Positions 43,006 to 51,117 of a DNA stretch of 64,000 bases are shown here, piece by piece. The translations under genes and the position numbers were made by a program. Position 1 is the first letter of the stretch. The number at the start of each line of letters is the position of its first letter. The DNA lies in NCBI GenBank assembly GCA_902794535.1, contig CADBHQ010000011.1, forward strand, positions 62,001-126,000, written 5' to 3'. The notes beneath the pieces are model-generated. The model was given only the letters and a program-made list of their open reading frames with translations. It searched no databases and was not told where the DNA came from. This DNA is from Fibrobacter succinogenes (GTDB lineage: Bacteria; Fibrobacterota; Fibrobacteria; Fibrobacterales; Fibrobacteraceae).

Positions 43006-43446
43006 ATGGCAACCGTTATCCGTCTCGCTCGTTTCGGCAAGCGTCACAACCCCATCTACCGCGCCGTGGTGATTGATTCCCGCAAGGCTCGCGACGATAG
43101 CTTTATCGAACAGGTGGGTTTCTACAACCCGAATTCCAAGACTCCGGAAATCAAGTTCGAACAGGAAAAGGTCCTCAAGTGGCTCCAGACTGGTGCACAG
43201 CCGTCTGACACCGTTCGCAGCCTCCTCAAGAAGGTCGGCATCATGGACTTGTTCCACGAAATCCGCGCTGGCCGTTCTATCGAAGGCAAGACCGCTACTC
43301 CGCGTGCTGAAAAGGCCAAGAAGGCCAAGCTCGGTCCTAAGGCTCTCGCCAAGATCGAAGCTGAAAAGGCCGCTAAGGAAGCCGCCGCTGCTGAAGCCGC
43401 TGCCGCCGCAGAAGCTCCTGCAGAAGCACCCGCTGCCGAAGCATAA
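43006..43446 (+). CDS. rpsP: 30S ribosomal protein S16
   Basis: 146 residues, longer than the usual 80-90. The S16 core is at the start (VIRLARFGKRHNPIYRAVV, DSRKARDD, FIEQVGFYNP). A C-terminal extension of about 60 residues is Ala/Lys/Glu-rich (AEKAAKEAAAAEAAAAAEAP) and probably disordered. AAGAGG lies 6 nt before the ATG. It leads the classical rpsP-rimM-trmD-rplS group. Confidence 0.97.
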   Translation: MATVIRLARFGKRHNPIYRAVVIDSRKARDDSFIEQVGFYNPNSKTPEIKFEQEKVLKWLQTGAQPSDTVRSLLKKVGIMDLFHEIRAGRSIEGKTATPRAEKAKKAKLGPKALAKIEAEKAAKEAAAAEAAAAAEAPAEAPAAEA

Positions 43447-43464
43447 TTTTCGCTTGAAAAGAAA

Positions 43465-43493
43465 CCTCGTGCCTCAAAGCACGGGGCTTTTTT
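43465..43493 (+). terminator. Terminator-like hairpin between rpsP and rimM
   Basis: CCTCGTGC-ctcaaa-GCACGGGG (one G-U pair) followed by CTTTTTTA. It may attenuate rimM and trmD relative to rpsP. Confidence 0.8.
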
Positions 43494-43559
43494 ATCTAGC
43501 AAAACCGCTTGAACCAAGGTAACCACCTTCCGCTGATTCAAAACCCCACTAAGTCTTTC

Positions 43560-44117
43560 ATGTCTGAGTCCGAAGAATACATCACCGTATGCCAGCTCAT
43601 GCGCACGCATGGCGTCAAGGGATACATCAAGGCGATGCCGCTCACTCACGACCTTACGCGTCATGAGAAGCTCAAGGACGTGATGCTAAAGAAGACCAAT
43701 GGTGAACAGGTCCAATTGACTCTGGAAGATTCCAGGCTTGCAAACAATCTGTGGTTATTAAAGTTCAAGGGGTACGACACGCCGGAATCCCTGACTCACT
43801 TCGTGAATGCAGACGTAATGATTCCCGAATCGGAGAGGCTCCCCGCCCCCGAAGGTGAATATTACCTGGACGATTTGATTGGATTCCGCGCAAAATTGGA
43901 AGACGGTCGTGATGTAGGTGAAGTGCTCGAAGTCGAAGAGCTGCCTACCGTGAACGCGTTTCACGTCAAGTTCGACGCGGCCTTCCAACGCGAATTTTCC
44001 GCAAAGACAATCCTCGCCCCCTGGATAGACGACTGTGTCTTGGACGTGGACGAAGATGGCAACAGCATCATTTTTAGCGCAGACTACTTAAAGAGCCTGT
44101 GTCCGGAGGAAAGGTGA
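43560..44117 (+). CDS. rimM: 16S rRNA processing protein RimM
   Basis: 185 residues from ATG 43560; no upstream in-frame start is better placed and no clear Shine-Dalgarno is seen. EYITVCQLMRTHGVKGYIKA is the RimM N-terminal motif and YYLDDLIGF opens the PRC-barrel domain. It assists maturation of the 30S head. A terminator-like hairpin lies just upstream, after rpsP. The stop overlaps the trmD start (GTGA). Confidence 0.94.
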   Translation: MSESEEYITVCQLMRTHGVKGYIKAMPLTHDLTRHEKLKDVMLKKTNGEQVQLTLEDSRLANNLWLLKFKGYDTPESLTHFVNADVMIPESERLPAPEGEYYLDDLIGFRAKLEDGRDVGEVLEVEELPTVNAFHVKFDAAFQREFSAKTILAPWIDDCVLDVDEDGNSIIFSADYLKSLCPEER

Positions 44118-44818
44118 AAATCGACTGCATCACCATTTTCCCCGAGATGTTTGCACCTATGAAGCAATCGATCATGGGTCGCGCCCAGAGCAAGGGACTG
44201 ATGGAATTCAACACCGTCTACCTGCGCGATTTTGCCATCAACGACTACGGCCAGGTGGACGACGTGCCCTATGGCGGCGAACCGGGAATGGTCCTTAGGC
44301 CCGAACCGCTCGCAAACGCTATTCGCAGCACGGGAGTCAAGGAAGATGGCGGCAAAGTCATCTACCTGACTGCAGACGGCGTTCCCTTTACCCACAAGCT
44401 GGCCAAGGAACTTTCCAAGGAAAGCCACCTGGTGCTTGTCTGCGGGCACTACAAGGGAATCGACGACCGCATCCGCCAGTCCGAGGTCGACCTGGAAATT
44501 TCTATCGGTGATTTTGTTGTGAGCGGGGGCGAACTGCCTGCCATGCTCGTGACGGATGCCGTAGTGAGACTCCTGGACGGGGCTCTCGGCAACAAGGAAT
44601 CCGGCGAAACCGATTCCTTTGCGCAGGGGGTACTGGGATGGCCGGTCTATACCCGACCCGAAGTTTTTGAAGGAAAAAAGGTCCCCGAAGTGCTCCTTTC
44701 GGGCCATCACGCGAACATTAAAGCCTGGAGGCGCCAAGAATCGTTAAAAAGAACGCAAGAAAGACGCCCAGACATCTTTAAAAATCTTGAAGAAGATACT
44801 AAATTTGGCATCAAATAA
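44114..44818 (+). CDS. trmD: tRNA (guanine-N1-)-methyltransferase TrmD
   Basis: 234 residues from GTG 44114, with GGAGG 4 nt upstream and a GTGA overlap with rimM. It methylates G37 of tRNAs to prevent +1 frameshifting. IDCITIFPEMFAPM, PYGGEPGMVLRPEP, the trefoil-knot SAM site (VCGHYKGIDDRI, ISIGDFVVSGGELPA), VYTRPEVFEG and LSGHHANIKAWR are all present. Confidence 0.97.
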   Translation: MKIDCITIFPEMFAPMKQSIMGRAQSKGLMEFNTVYLRDFAINDYGQVDDVPYGGEPGMVLRPEPLANAIRSTGVKEDGGKVIYLTADGVPFTHKLAKELSKESHLVLVCGHYKGIDDRIRQSEVDLEISIGDFVVSGGELPAMLVTDAVVRLLDGALGNKESGETDSFAQGVLGWPVYTRPEVFEGKKVPEVLLSGHHANIKAWRRQESLKRTQERRPDIFKNLEEDTKFGIK

Positions 44819-44833
44819 AAACGAGGTACACAA

Positions 44834-45181
44834 ATGTCCCTGAACATTGAAGCAATCCACAACGAAAACTTGAAGACCGACCTTCCCGAACTCCGCGCCG
44901 GTGACACCGTTACCGTGAACGTGAAGGTGATCGAAGGCACCAAGGAACGTATCCAGCCGTTCAAGGGTGTTGTGATCCAGAAGAAGAACACCGGTATTTC
45001 TGCAACTCTTACCGTCCGCAAGATGAGCGGCAGCGTGGCCGTGGAACGTATTTTCCCGCTCCACTCCCCCCGTATCGATTCCATCGTTCTCGATCGTCCG
45101 GGTAAGGTCCGTCAGGCTCGCATCTACTACATGCGCGACCTCCGCGGTAAGGCTGCTCGTATCGACGAACGTCAGGCTTAA
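44834..45181 (+). CDS. rplS: 50S ribosomal protein L19
   Basis: 115 residues, standard length. [38 protein letters not shown] core and [20 protein letters not shown] are family motifs. GAGGTAC lies before the ATG. It ends the ribosomal operon; the likely terminator lies inside the next open frame (45226-45266). Confidence 0.97.
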   Translation: MSLNIEAIHNENLKTDLPELRAGDTVTVNVKVIEGTKERIQPFKGVVIQKKNTGISATLTVRKMSGSVAVERIFPLHSPRIDSIVLDRPGKVRQARIYYMRDLRGKAARIDERQA

Positions 45182-45202
45182 TCAGCTTAACACTCGAGGA
45201 AC

Positions 45203-46120
45203 ATGACCTCGCGTCAACAATTAATCCCGCCCACGCACCAAAGCGTGAAGGCGGGTTTTGTTGTTTATTCACCCGGGAGCGAATACCGGAGCATCGTTAT
45301 CCTTGAAGAAGGAGAGCTCGTTGCCCGCGAAGTTACGCCCCCGCATTCTGTCGTATTCACTATGCGACCGGGAGATCTGGTCGGAGTGGCGGCACTGCTT
45401 GAACGCGAACCGTTCAGGTATGAACTTTCGGCAAGCAAAGATTCCAAGATTACACTCGTAACCGAAGAGTGCATGGAATCTGAACTGAAAAGGCTTCCGT
45501 TGTGGCTCTTGGCCCTCATTCGTAGCCTTTCTGCAAAGACGCATCAGCTCAAGCGCGCAACCGTCAAGACCCGCGTGCAGAACTCGCTCAAGAGTATTGC
45601 CGAATACTTGAGCCACAAGCCCAAGGACACCGAATTCAACCTGGCTGAACTGATTCGCGAATACTGCTTTTTGACAAAGATTTCGACCGCCGCCGCACAG
45701 GAAGACTTGAAGTCGCTTTTGCGCAGGCACTTGATTAAACTGTCGCAAAAAGACGGTCGCATTTTCTGCAAGATTGCAGACCCGGAACTCTTGCACATTT
45801 TTACGGACTACCTGCGCGCCCAAGAACGCGGCGTCGAATACGCTCCGTACAAATTAAACATCGTGCAGAAAAAAATTCTTGTATTCCTTTCGGCAAGCGA
45901 AGGAATCAAGCCCAAGACCGGGCCAGAATGGATTACGTTCATTCACGAAAAGTTTAGCGACGCCGACGTTTCGCAGTGGATTAATTTGTTAAAAAAGGAA
46001 TGGTTCGTAAAAGCCGAGCCAAACAATCCTGACTGCGACCACTTTGTCGTTAACAGGCTCCAAGTGCATTATTACTTGAAGGCCTTACGCTACGAAACCA
46101 ACATTCGGGGGGTACTATGA
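45203..46120 (+). CDS. Cyclic-nucleotide-binding-domain protein, tandem copy 1
   Basis: 305 residues; GAGGA is 3-4 nt before the ATG. The N-terminal 110 residues are a CRP-like cNMP-binding fold (AGFVVYSPGSEYRSIVILEEGELVA, MRPGDLVGVAALL). The phosphate-binding Arg-Ala pair of CRP is not evident. The middle (about 130-200) may be a winged helix (FNLAELIREYCFLTKISTAA, DLKSLLRRHLIKL). It overlaps its paralogue by 4 bp. A terminator-like hairpin falls within codons 8-20. Its role is unknown; transcription control is plausible. Confidence 0.8.
   Translation: MTSRQQLIPPTHQSVKAGFVVYSPGSEYRSIVILEEGELVAREVTPPHSVVFTMRPGDLVGVAALLEREPFRYELSASKDSKITLVTEECMESELKRLPLWLLALIRSLSAKTHQLKRATVKTRVQNSLKSIAEYLSHKPKDTEFNLAELIREYCFLTKISTAAAQEDLKSLLRRHLIKLSQKDGRIFCKIADPELLHIFTDYLRAQERGVEYAPYKLNIVQKKILVFLSASEGIKPKTGPEWITFIHEKFSDADVSQWINLLKKEWFVKAEPNNPDCDHFVVNRLQVHYYLKALRYETNIRGVL
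45226..45266 (+). terminator. Terminator-like hairpin inside the start of the cNMP-binding gene
   Basis: CCCGCC-CACGC-accaaa-GCGTG-aa-GGCGGG followed by TTTTGTTGTTT. The stem has 11 pairs with a 2-nt bulge. It is 45 bp after rplS and 20 bp inside the next coding region. Confidence 0.7.
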
Positions 46121-47058
46121 TTCTTGAAGAAGGACAAGTACTGTTCCGCGAAGGCGCTCCGAGCGAAAAGCTTTACGTAATTCGCGACGGAGAGCTGCAA
46201 GGCACCAATTCCCGCAACAGCGAAGTGAACACTTACGGCCCGGGCGTTCTGATTGGCGAACTTTCGCTCCTTAAAAAAGAGCCCTGCTCCGAAACCGTTA
46301 CGGCAACCGAAGATTCTGAACTGATTGAAATCACGCCTGACAACTTGGACGAAACTCTGGAACAGGAACCCACCTGGTTCAAGTCCATCATTACGTTCTT
46401 GACGGGCCGCCTGCAGATTGCTGGCGACAACAAGCGCAAAAGCGACAAGATTAAGGCGCTGCCTAGCCTGCTCTACATTCTAGATTCGCTTTCGGTTCGC
46501 ACCAAGGTAAACGAAGAAGCCGACGTTTCGCTCGCCGAAGTCACGGACGGCGTCGAAAATCTTTTCAATCTTTCAAAAGACAACATCGAAGACTTGTTGA
46601 AAACTTTGGAAGACCTGGAAATCCTGAAGATTCAAGGTCCGCAGATTCATGTGAAGAACGCGAACGTGGTACACCTGCTGTACGAATCTATCCGCTACCG
46701 CGCCCGCTACAAGAAGATGCCGCCGCAGATTCTTTCGATGACCGAACAAATGGTGTTGAATGCGGTCATCAAGACCGTGCAGCAAAGCAAGGAACCGCTC
46801 AAGAACGGCACCTTTACCGTATCAACCGATTCGCTCCTGAAAGTCGGCAAGCGCGCCATGTTTGGCGCCACGCTTACCACGCGCACCATGCTCCCGCTCT
46901 TGGAACGCAAGCTGTTGAACGCTTCTACAAAAATTACAGACATCAGTTCTCTCCCCGAAATCACCGAGATTCCGTCCTTTTTCGGGGACTTTGACGCAAT
47001 CCTCGACCTGATGGAACTCAACCGAATTTACCCGCTGCTAGATAAGAAATTAGTATAA
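46117..47058 (+). CDS. Cyclic-nucleotide-binding-domain protein, tandem copy 2
   Basis: 313 residues. It shares the layout of the preceding gene: a cNMP-binding fold (EGQVLFREGAPSEKLYVIRDGELQ, GPGVLIGELSLL), a middle helical part (DVSLAEVTDGVENLFNLSKDN, LLKTLEDLEILKIQG) and a C-terminal domain of about 110 residues. ILEEGQVLFREGAPSEKLY looks closer to a ligand-binding Crp domain than copy 1. ATGA overlap with copy 1 implies coupling, possibly a heterodimer. No DNA-binding HTH of the CRP type is obvious. Confidence 0.8.
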   Translation: MILEEGQVLFREGAPSEKLYVIRDGELQGTNSRNSEVNTYGPGVLIGELSLLKKEPCSETVTATEDSELIEITPDNLDETLEQEPTWFKSIITFLTGRLQIAGDNKRKSDKIKALPSLLYILDSLSVRTKVNEEADVSLAEVTDGVENLFNLSKDNIEDLLKTLEDLEILKIQGPQIHVKNANVVHLLYESIRYRARYKKMPPQILSMTEQMVLNAVIKTVQQSKEPLKNGTFTVSTDSLLKVGKRAMFGATLTTRTMLPLLERKLLNASTKITDISSLPEITEIPSFFGDFDAILDLMELNRIYPLLDKKLV

Positions 47059-47071
47059 GCCGCTATGCGGC

Positions 47072-47157
47072 AGTCGGTAGAACTTAGTTGGTAGAACTTA
47101 GAAATAGCAATTGTCTAAAATCTAGGTTCTAAGCTCTAAGCTCTTTTTTTCTATATT
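47072..47157. repeat. Inverted heptad array running into the yajC -10 element
   Basis: Left units AGTCGGT, AGAACTT, AGTTGGT, AGAACTT, AGAAATA; right units TCTAAAA, TCTAGGT, TCTAAGC, TCTAAGC, TCTTTTT. The arms are imperfect reverse complements. The right arm ends in TTTTTTTCTATATT, the likely yajC promoter (TATATT 47152-47157). Confidence 0.6.
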
Positions 47158-47196
47158 TACCCCCGTAAAACAATTCACCCCCTAGCAGGTAAAATT

Positions 47197-47577
47197 ATGA
47201 AACTTTCTGCACTTCTCGTGACCCTTTCCTCCATTGCCGCCTTCGCTCAGGAAGCCGCCGAAGCTGAACAGCAGCCGAGCGCCATCAGCAGCTTCTTGCC
47301 GCTCATTCTCTTGTTCGTGGTGATGTGGCTTTTCTTCATCCGTCCGAAGAACAAGGAAATGAAGAAGATGGAAGAAATGCGCAAGGCCCTCAAGAAGGGT
47401 GACAAGGTGATCACCACCGCTGGCATTATCGGCACTGTTACCAACATCGATGAAACCGGCACCACGATTTCTGTGCGTACGGGTTCCACCACCATCATCG
47501 ATTTTGAAAAGTCCGCAATTCTCCGCGTTCTGAACGCAGAAACTGCGACCGCAGCAAAGACCGAAGAAAAGAAGTAA
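47197..47577 (+). CDS. yajC: Sec translocon accessory protein YajC
   Basis: 126 residues; AGCAGG lies 8 nt before the ATG. The N-terminal MKLSALLVTLSSIAAFA looks like an extra signal-like segment, followed by the YajC helix (FLPLILLFVVMWLFFIRPKNKEMKK) and the cytoplasmic domain (KKGDKVITTAGIIGTV). YajC binds SecDF in the inner membrane. It is followed after 3 nt by def. Confidence 0.94.
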   Translation: MKLSALLVTLSSIAAFAQEAAEAEQQPSAISSFLPLILLFVVMWLFFIRPKNKEMKKMEEMRKALKKGDKVITTAGIIGTVTNIDETGTTISVRTGSTTIIDFEKSAILRVLNAETATAAKTEEKK

Positions 47578-47580
47578 TCC

Positions 47581-48120
47581 ATGGCTCTTCTCGAAATTAG
47601 AACTTACGGCGACCCGGTGCTTCGCAAAAAGTGCGAACCCATTACCGAGATTACGCCTGAACTGCGCCAGCTCGCCAAGGACATGCTCGAAACCATGTAC
47701 GAGGCTCCGGGTTGCGGCCTTGCCGCCCCGCAAATTGGCAAGAACATTCGCCTGGTCGTAATCGACACCGCTATTCCCGGTGAAGAAGAACCGCGCCCCT
47801 ACATTATGTTCAACCCCGAATGGGAAGCCGAACCCGATGCAAAGGTGGTGCCGTACGACGAAGGTTGCCTTTCTGTGCCGGATATCTTCTGCAACGTGAT
47901 GCGCCCCGACAAGGTGTGCGTGCGTTTCTTTGACATCAATGGCGAACCGCAAGAACTGCATGACTGCGACGGTCTCTTTGGCCGCTGCATTCAGCACGAA
48001 ACGGACCACCTGAACGGCGATTTGTTCGTAGACAAGATTTCGACTGCCGACCGCACCATGAACCAGTCCAAGCTGCGTAAAATGGCAAAGGATACTCAGG
48101 CGAAACTGAAGAAGCGCTAA
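47581..48120 (+). CDS. def: Peptide deformylase
   Basis: 179 residues. It removes the formyl group from nascent N-terminal Met. All three metal-site motifs are intact: GCGLAAPQIG, EGCLSVPD and QHETDHLNG. It starts 3 nt after yajC and shares its transcript; a REP-like terminator follows. Confidence 0.97.
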   Translation: MALLEIRTYGDPVLRKKCEPITEITPELRQLAKDMLETMYEAPGCGLAAPQIGKNIRLVVIDTAIPGEEEPRPYIMFNPEWEAEPDAKVVPYDEGCLSVPDIFCNVMRPDKVCVRFFDINGEPQELHDCDGLFGRCIQHETDHLNGDLFVDKISTADRTMNQSKLRKMAKDTQAKLKKR

Positions 48121-48149
48121 GGCAGGTCCAAAGCACTTTGAGCAATGTC

Positions 48150-48180
48150 ATGCCCGCCATCGAGCGGGCATCTCCTTTTT
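48150..48180 (+). terminator. Terminator of yajC-def, REP-like copy 3
   Basis: ATGCCCGC-catcga-GCGGGCAT (8-bp perfect stem, 48150-48171) followed by CTCC and T6. The outer GTCATGC...GCATC frame matches the palindromes at 13782 and 37762. Confidence 0.8.
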
Positions 48181-48213
48181 TATCAAAGAATAATTTGTAT
48201 AATTACACAAGTA

Positions 48214-49767
48214 ATGTCCTTTAAACTTCCACTGTTCTTTACACTTACTTTCGGGATTTCGTTTGCATTTGCAGACGATGACTTCGACTTGCCCGACGAC
48301 GTGCAAAGTGCGGAAGTGCCGGCTACGGTCGAAGATATTCCTGAAGGGCCTGTAAATTTCGCCCCTATTGAAGAAACTACTACCGGAACCGAAAGTACAG
48401 CGGATACCGCATCTTCAAAAAGAGCAAACGTCAAGACAGAAAGTCCGAAGGCAAAAGAGCCTGTTCCGCAAGCTAAGCAGAATAAACCGCTACCCGTAAA
48501 GAACAAGTCTGCCAAGGACATTGCAGACAGTTACTTGCCGCCCATGCCCGAAGCGCCAGCCGTTCCGGCAAAGCCCACTACTCCAGCAAAGCCCGCAGCA
48601 ACGACCGTAACAAGCTCTGCAACAAATGATACCGTCCGATTTGAAGACATGCAAATTCCCGAGGACTTGAACCGTCCGCTTCGTGTAGGGATTTTCACGG
48701 GAGTCAAAGAACTCTACATCAATTACCAAGGCGAAACCGTACGCGTCACGCCTCGCGGCAACATGGTCCGCTTCGAAGCCGACGGCAATTCCACCGAAGA
48801 CATCGCACACGAATTCAACAGCGAAGACGGCGGATGCCTCGCCGTCGCCCCCGATAAAAAGAGTCTCGGCAGAGCATGCTACCCCGGTAGCGTCATGTTC
48901 CGTACTACAAACGGCAAGCTCGACGCCATCAATTCGGTCGATGTCGAAGACTACTTGCGCGGAGTGATTCCCTACGAAATTGGCAAGCTCGATTCCAGCC
49001 GTATCGAAGCATTAAAGGCTCAAGCCGTCGCCGCCCGCACTTACGCATACAAGCATTTTAACAGCCGCGAATCCATGGGCTTTGATGTTTATGCCGACAC
49101 CAAGGACCAGGTCTATAAGGGCCTGGAATCGGCAACACCGTTGACCGATGCTGCAGTCAAGGCTACCGCAGGTGTCGTGATGACTTACGGCGGCGAATTC
49201 ATTATCGCCTACTACCATTCCACTTGCGGCGGCGTCACCGAAACGCTTGCCACTTGGAACCGCGCTGACCTTCCGTACTTAAAGTCAGTCCCGGACAAGC
49301 GCCCGAATGGAAAGCCCTGGTGCGATGAATCCAGCTATACTAAGTGGGAACGCCGCTTCGCCGACAAAGAAATCGCAAAGTTGTTCAAGACAAACGCCAC
49401 CGAAGCGAAGGCGACATTCAGTACGGCAGACGGAAAAGATTTCAAGAAAGTCAAATCTATCAAGATTAAAGACAACCTCAAGAGCGGACGCATCTTGACG
49501 CTCCGTGTCGAAACGGACAAAGGACATTTCGACGTGCAAACCGATCGCACCCGCTGGCTGTTCAAGAAGGCGGGAACCATACTCCCCTCCTCTTTCTTTA
49601 CCGTGAAAAAAGAAGGTAAGGAATGGGTGCTCACCGGCACCGGATTTGGGCACGGCGTGGGCATGTGCCAAATGGGAGTGCGGGCTCGTGCGCAGGCCGG
49701 GCAAAGCTATCAAGAAATCTTGAGTCATTACTACCAGGGAATCACTCTGGAAAAATTCGAGCGGTAA
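48214..49767 (+). CDS. SpoIID/LytB-domain exported protein
   Basis: 517 residues from ATG 48214, where the signal peptide begins (MSFKLPLFFTLTFGISFAFA). TATAAT ends 10 nt upstream and no ribosome binding site is seen. A Pro/Ala/Lys linker of about 130 residues (with KPTTPAKPAATT) is followed by the SpoIID domain: VEDYLRGVIPYEIG, ALKAQAVAARTYA, YYHSTCGGVTE and GTGFGHGVGMCQMGV near the end. SpoIID of Bacillus is a lytic transglycosylase acting on denuded glycan; outside spore formers the family is linked to cell-wall remodelling. It is divergent in function from its neighbours. Confidence 0.92.
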   Translation: MSFKLPLFFTLTFGISFAFADDDFDLPDDVQSAEVPATVEDIPEGPVNFAPIEETTTGTESTADTASSKRANVKTESPKAKEPVPQAKQNKPLPVKNKSAKDIADSYLPPMPEAPAVPAKPTTPAKPAATTVTSSATNDTVRFEDMQIPEDLNRPLRVGIFTGVKELYINYQGETVRVTPRGNMVRFEADGNSTEDIAHEFNSEDGGCLAVAPDKKSLGRACYPGSVMFRTTNGKLDAINSVDVEDYLRGVIPYEIGKLDSSRIEALKAQAVAARTYAYKHFNSRESMGFDVYADTKDQVYKGLESATPLTDAAVKATAGVVMTYGGEFIIAYYHSTCGGVTETLATWNRADLPYLKSVPDKRPNGKPWCDESSYTKWERRFADKEIAKLFKTNATEAKATFSTADGKDFKKVKSIKIKDNLKSGRILTLRVETDKGHFDVQTDRTRWLFKKAGTILPSSFFTVKKEGKEWVLTGTGFGHGVGMCQMGVRARAQAGQSYQEILSHYYQGITLEKFER

Positions 49768-49771
49768 GCGC

Positions 49772-51019
49772 GTGGATTACTCCAACGAAAAGCCGCTACT
49801 CGCTGTAATTAGCCAAGGTTGCGCAGCCAACTTTGGCGATGGCGAAAAGATTGCCAGAGCATTTGCAAGCGAATACCACGTTGTCTTTGGAATGCCCGAA
49901 TCGCAAAAGCCCGAAGCGTTCGTGTTGAATGTTTGCACCGTGAAAGGGAACGCAGGAGCGCTCAAGCTGCTGCGAGAAGCCTTAAGCACGGCTCCCGACG
50001 CCAAGATTTTCATTACAGGCTGTGCACCGAAAGATTTCCGGGAAGAAGCTTCTAGAATCACCGATAAGGTCGTATTCACGAGCCTAAAGGAGCTCGGGTC
50101 GGCGGCCCCTCGTGGGACTCCCCTGCGAGAATCACCGCTGGTGGGAATAGTCAACATCGAAGAAGGTTGTCTGGATGCATGCGCATATTGCTCTACAAGG
50201 CTCGTGAAAGGGCGTTTGCATAGCTACCCTGCCGCAGACATCGTGCAACAAGTAAAAAGCCTCGTAAGCGACGGATGCGTTGAAATCCAGTTGACAGGCC
50301 AAGACTGCGGTTGCTACGGATTCGACACCGGCACCAACCTCGCTGAACTCGTTCAACAGATTCTGGCTAAAGTCCCGGGCAATTACAAGATGCGCCTTGG
50401 CATGGGTAACCCGCGCCACATGATGCAGTATCTGGACGATCTCTTAAAATGTTTTGAAGACGACCGCGTCTACAAATTCATTCACCTGCCCGTGCAAAGC
50501 GGAAGCGAAAACATTCTCAAGGCAATGAACCGCAAGCATTCTGCAGACGACTACGTGATGCTTGCTGAAGCGTTCAACAAGTTCCCGCTATTCACGCTCA
50601 GCACCGACTTGATTGTCGGATTCCCGGGCGAGACCGAACAAGATTTTCAGGACACGCTCAACATTCTCGAAAAGACGCGTCCGACAGTTTGCAACATCAC
50701 GCGCTTTGTGGCGCGCCCGAACACGCCCGCCTACAACATGGCCGGCGCCATTCCCGACGAAGTCAAGCACATTCGTTCTGCCGCCCTTGCCGAAGCCTTC
50801 CAGCGCATCGCGACTGAAAATAACGCCCGCTGGGTAAGCACCACCGAAACCGTGGTTATCGAAAAGCCCGGCTACCGCAAGGGCACTTACATCGCCCGAA
50901 ACGCCGCCTACCGCCCGGTAGCTATCACCAGCGAAAAACCGCTACAGCAGGGCGAACGATTCACCGTCAGCATCGCTGCCGCCGAACCCTTCGCCCTCAT
51001 TGGCAACATTATCGATTAA
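49772..51019 (+). CDS. e-MtaB/CDKAL1-like methylthiotransferase (radical SAM)
   Basis: 415 residues from GTG 49772, 4 nt after the SpoIID gene stop. It is a MiaB-family enzyme that adds a methylthio group to tRNA base A37. The N-terminal domain has three cysteines (ISQGCAANFGDGE, LNVCTVKG, ITGCAPKD) for the second iron-sulfur cluster. The radical SAM motif is C-x3-C-x2-C in EEGCLDACAYCSTR, followed by KGRLHSYPAADIV, LTGQDCGCYG and GTNLAELV. This wording (GC-x-x-x-C-Y-C-x-T-x-x-x-x-G-x-L-x-SYP, QD-x-G-x-YG) is that of the archaeal/eukaryal t6A-specific group rather than bacterial MtaB or MiaB. A TRAM domain closes the protein. Specificity is inferred. Confidence 0.85.
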   Translation: MDYSNEKPLLAVISQGCAANFGDGEKIARAFASEYHVVFGMPESQKPEAFVLNVCTVKGNAGALKLLREALSTAPDAKIFITGCAPKDFREEASRITDKVVFTSLKELGSAAPRGTPLRESPLVGIVNIEEGCLDACAYCSTRLVKGRLHSYPAADIVQQVKSLVSDGCVEIQLTGQDCGCYGFDTGTNLAELVQQILAKVPGNYKMRLGMGNPRHMMQYLDDLLKCFEDDRVYKFIHLPVQSGSENILKAMNRKHSADDYVMLAEAFNKFPLFTLSTDLIVGFPGETEQDFQDTLNILEKTRPTVCNITRFVARPNTPAYNMAGAIPDEVKHIRSAALAEAFQRIATENNARWVSTTETVVIEKPGYRKGTYIARNAAYRPVAITSEKPLQQGERFTVSIAAAEPFALIGNIID

Positions 51020-51066
51020 CCCAATCGGGCCCTAAGAAAACCATCCTTTTGTAATCCATAAAAAAA

Positions 51067-51094
51067 TTCCCGCCGGTTTTAAAACCCGCGGGAA
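51067..51094. terminator. Bidirectional terminator
   Basis: TTCCCGC.GGTTTT / AAAACC.GCGGGAA: 13 bp with one mismatch, no loop beyond the TTTTAAAA centre, A6 on the left and an AT-rich right flank. It lies between the methylthiotransferase and fibro-slime genes. Confidence 0.75.
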
Positions 51095-51117
51095 AATTCT
51101 TTTAGGCGATTTCCAAA

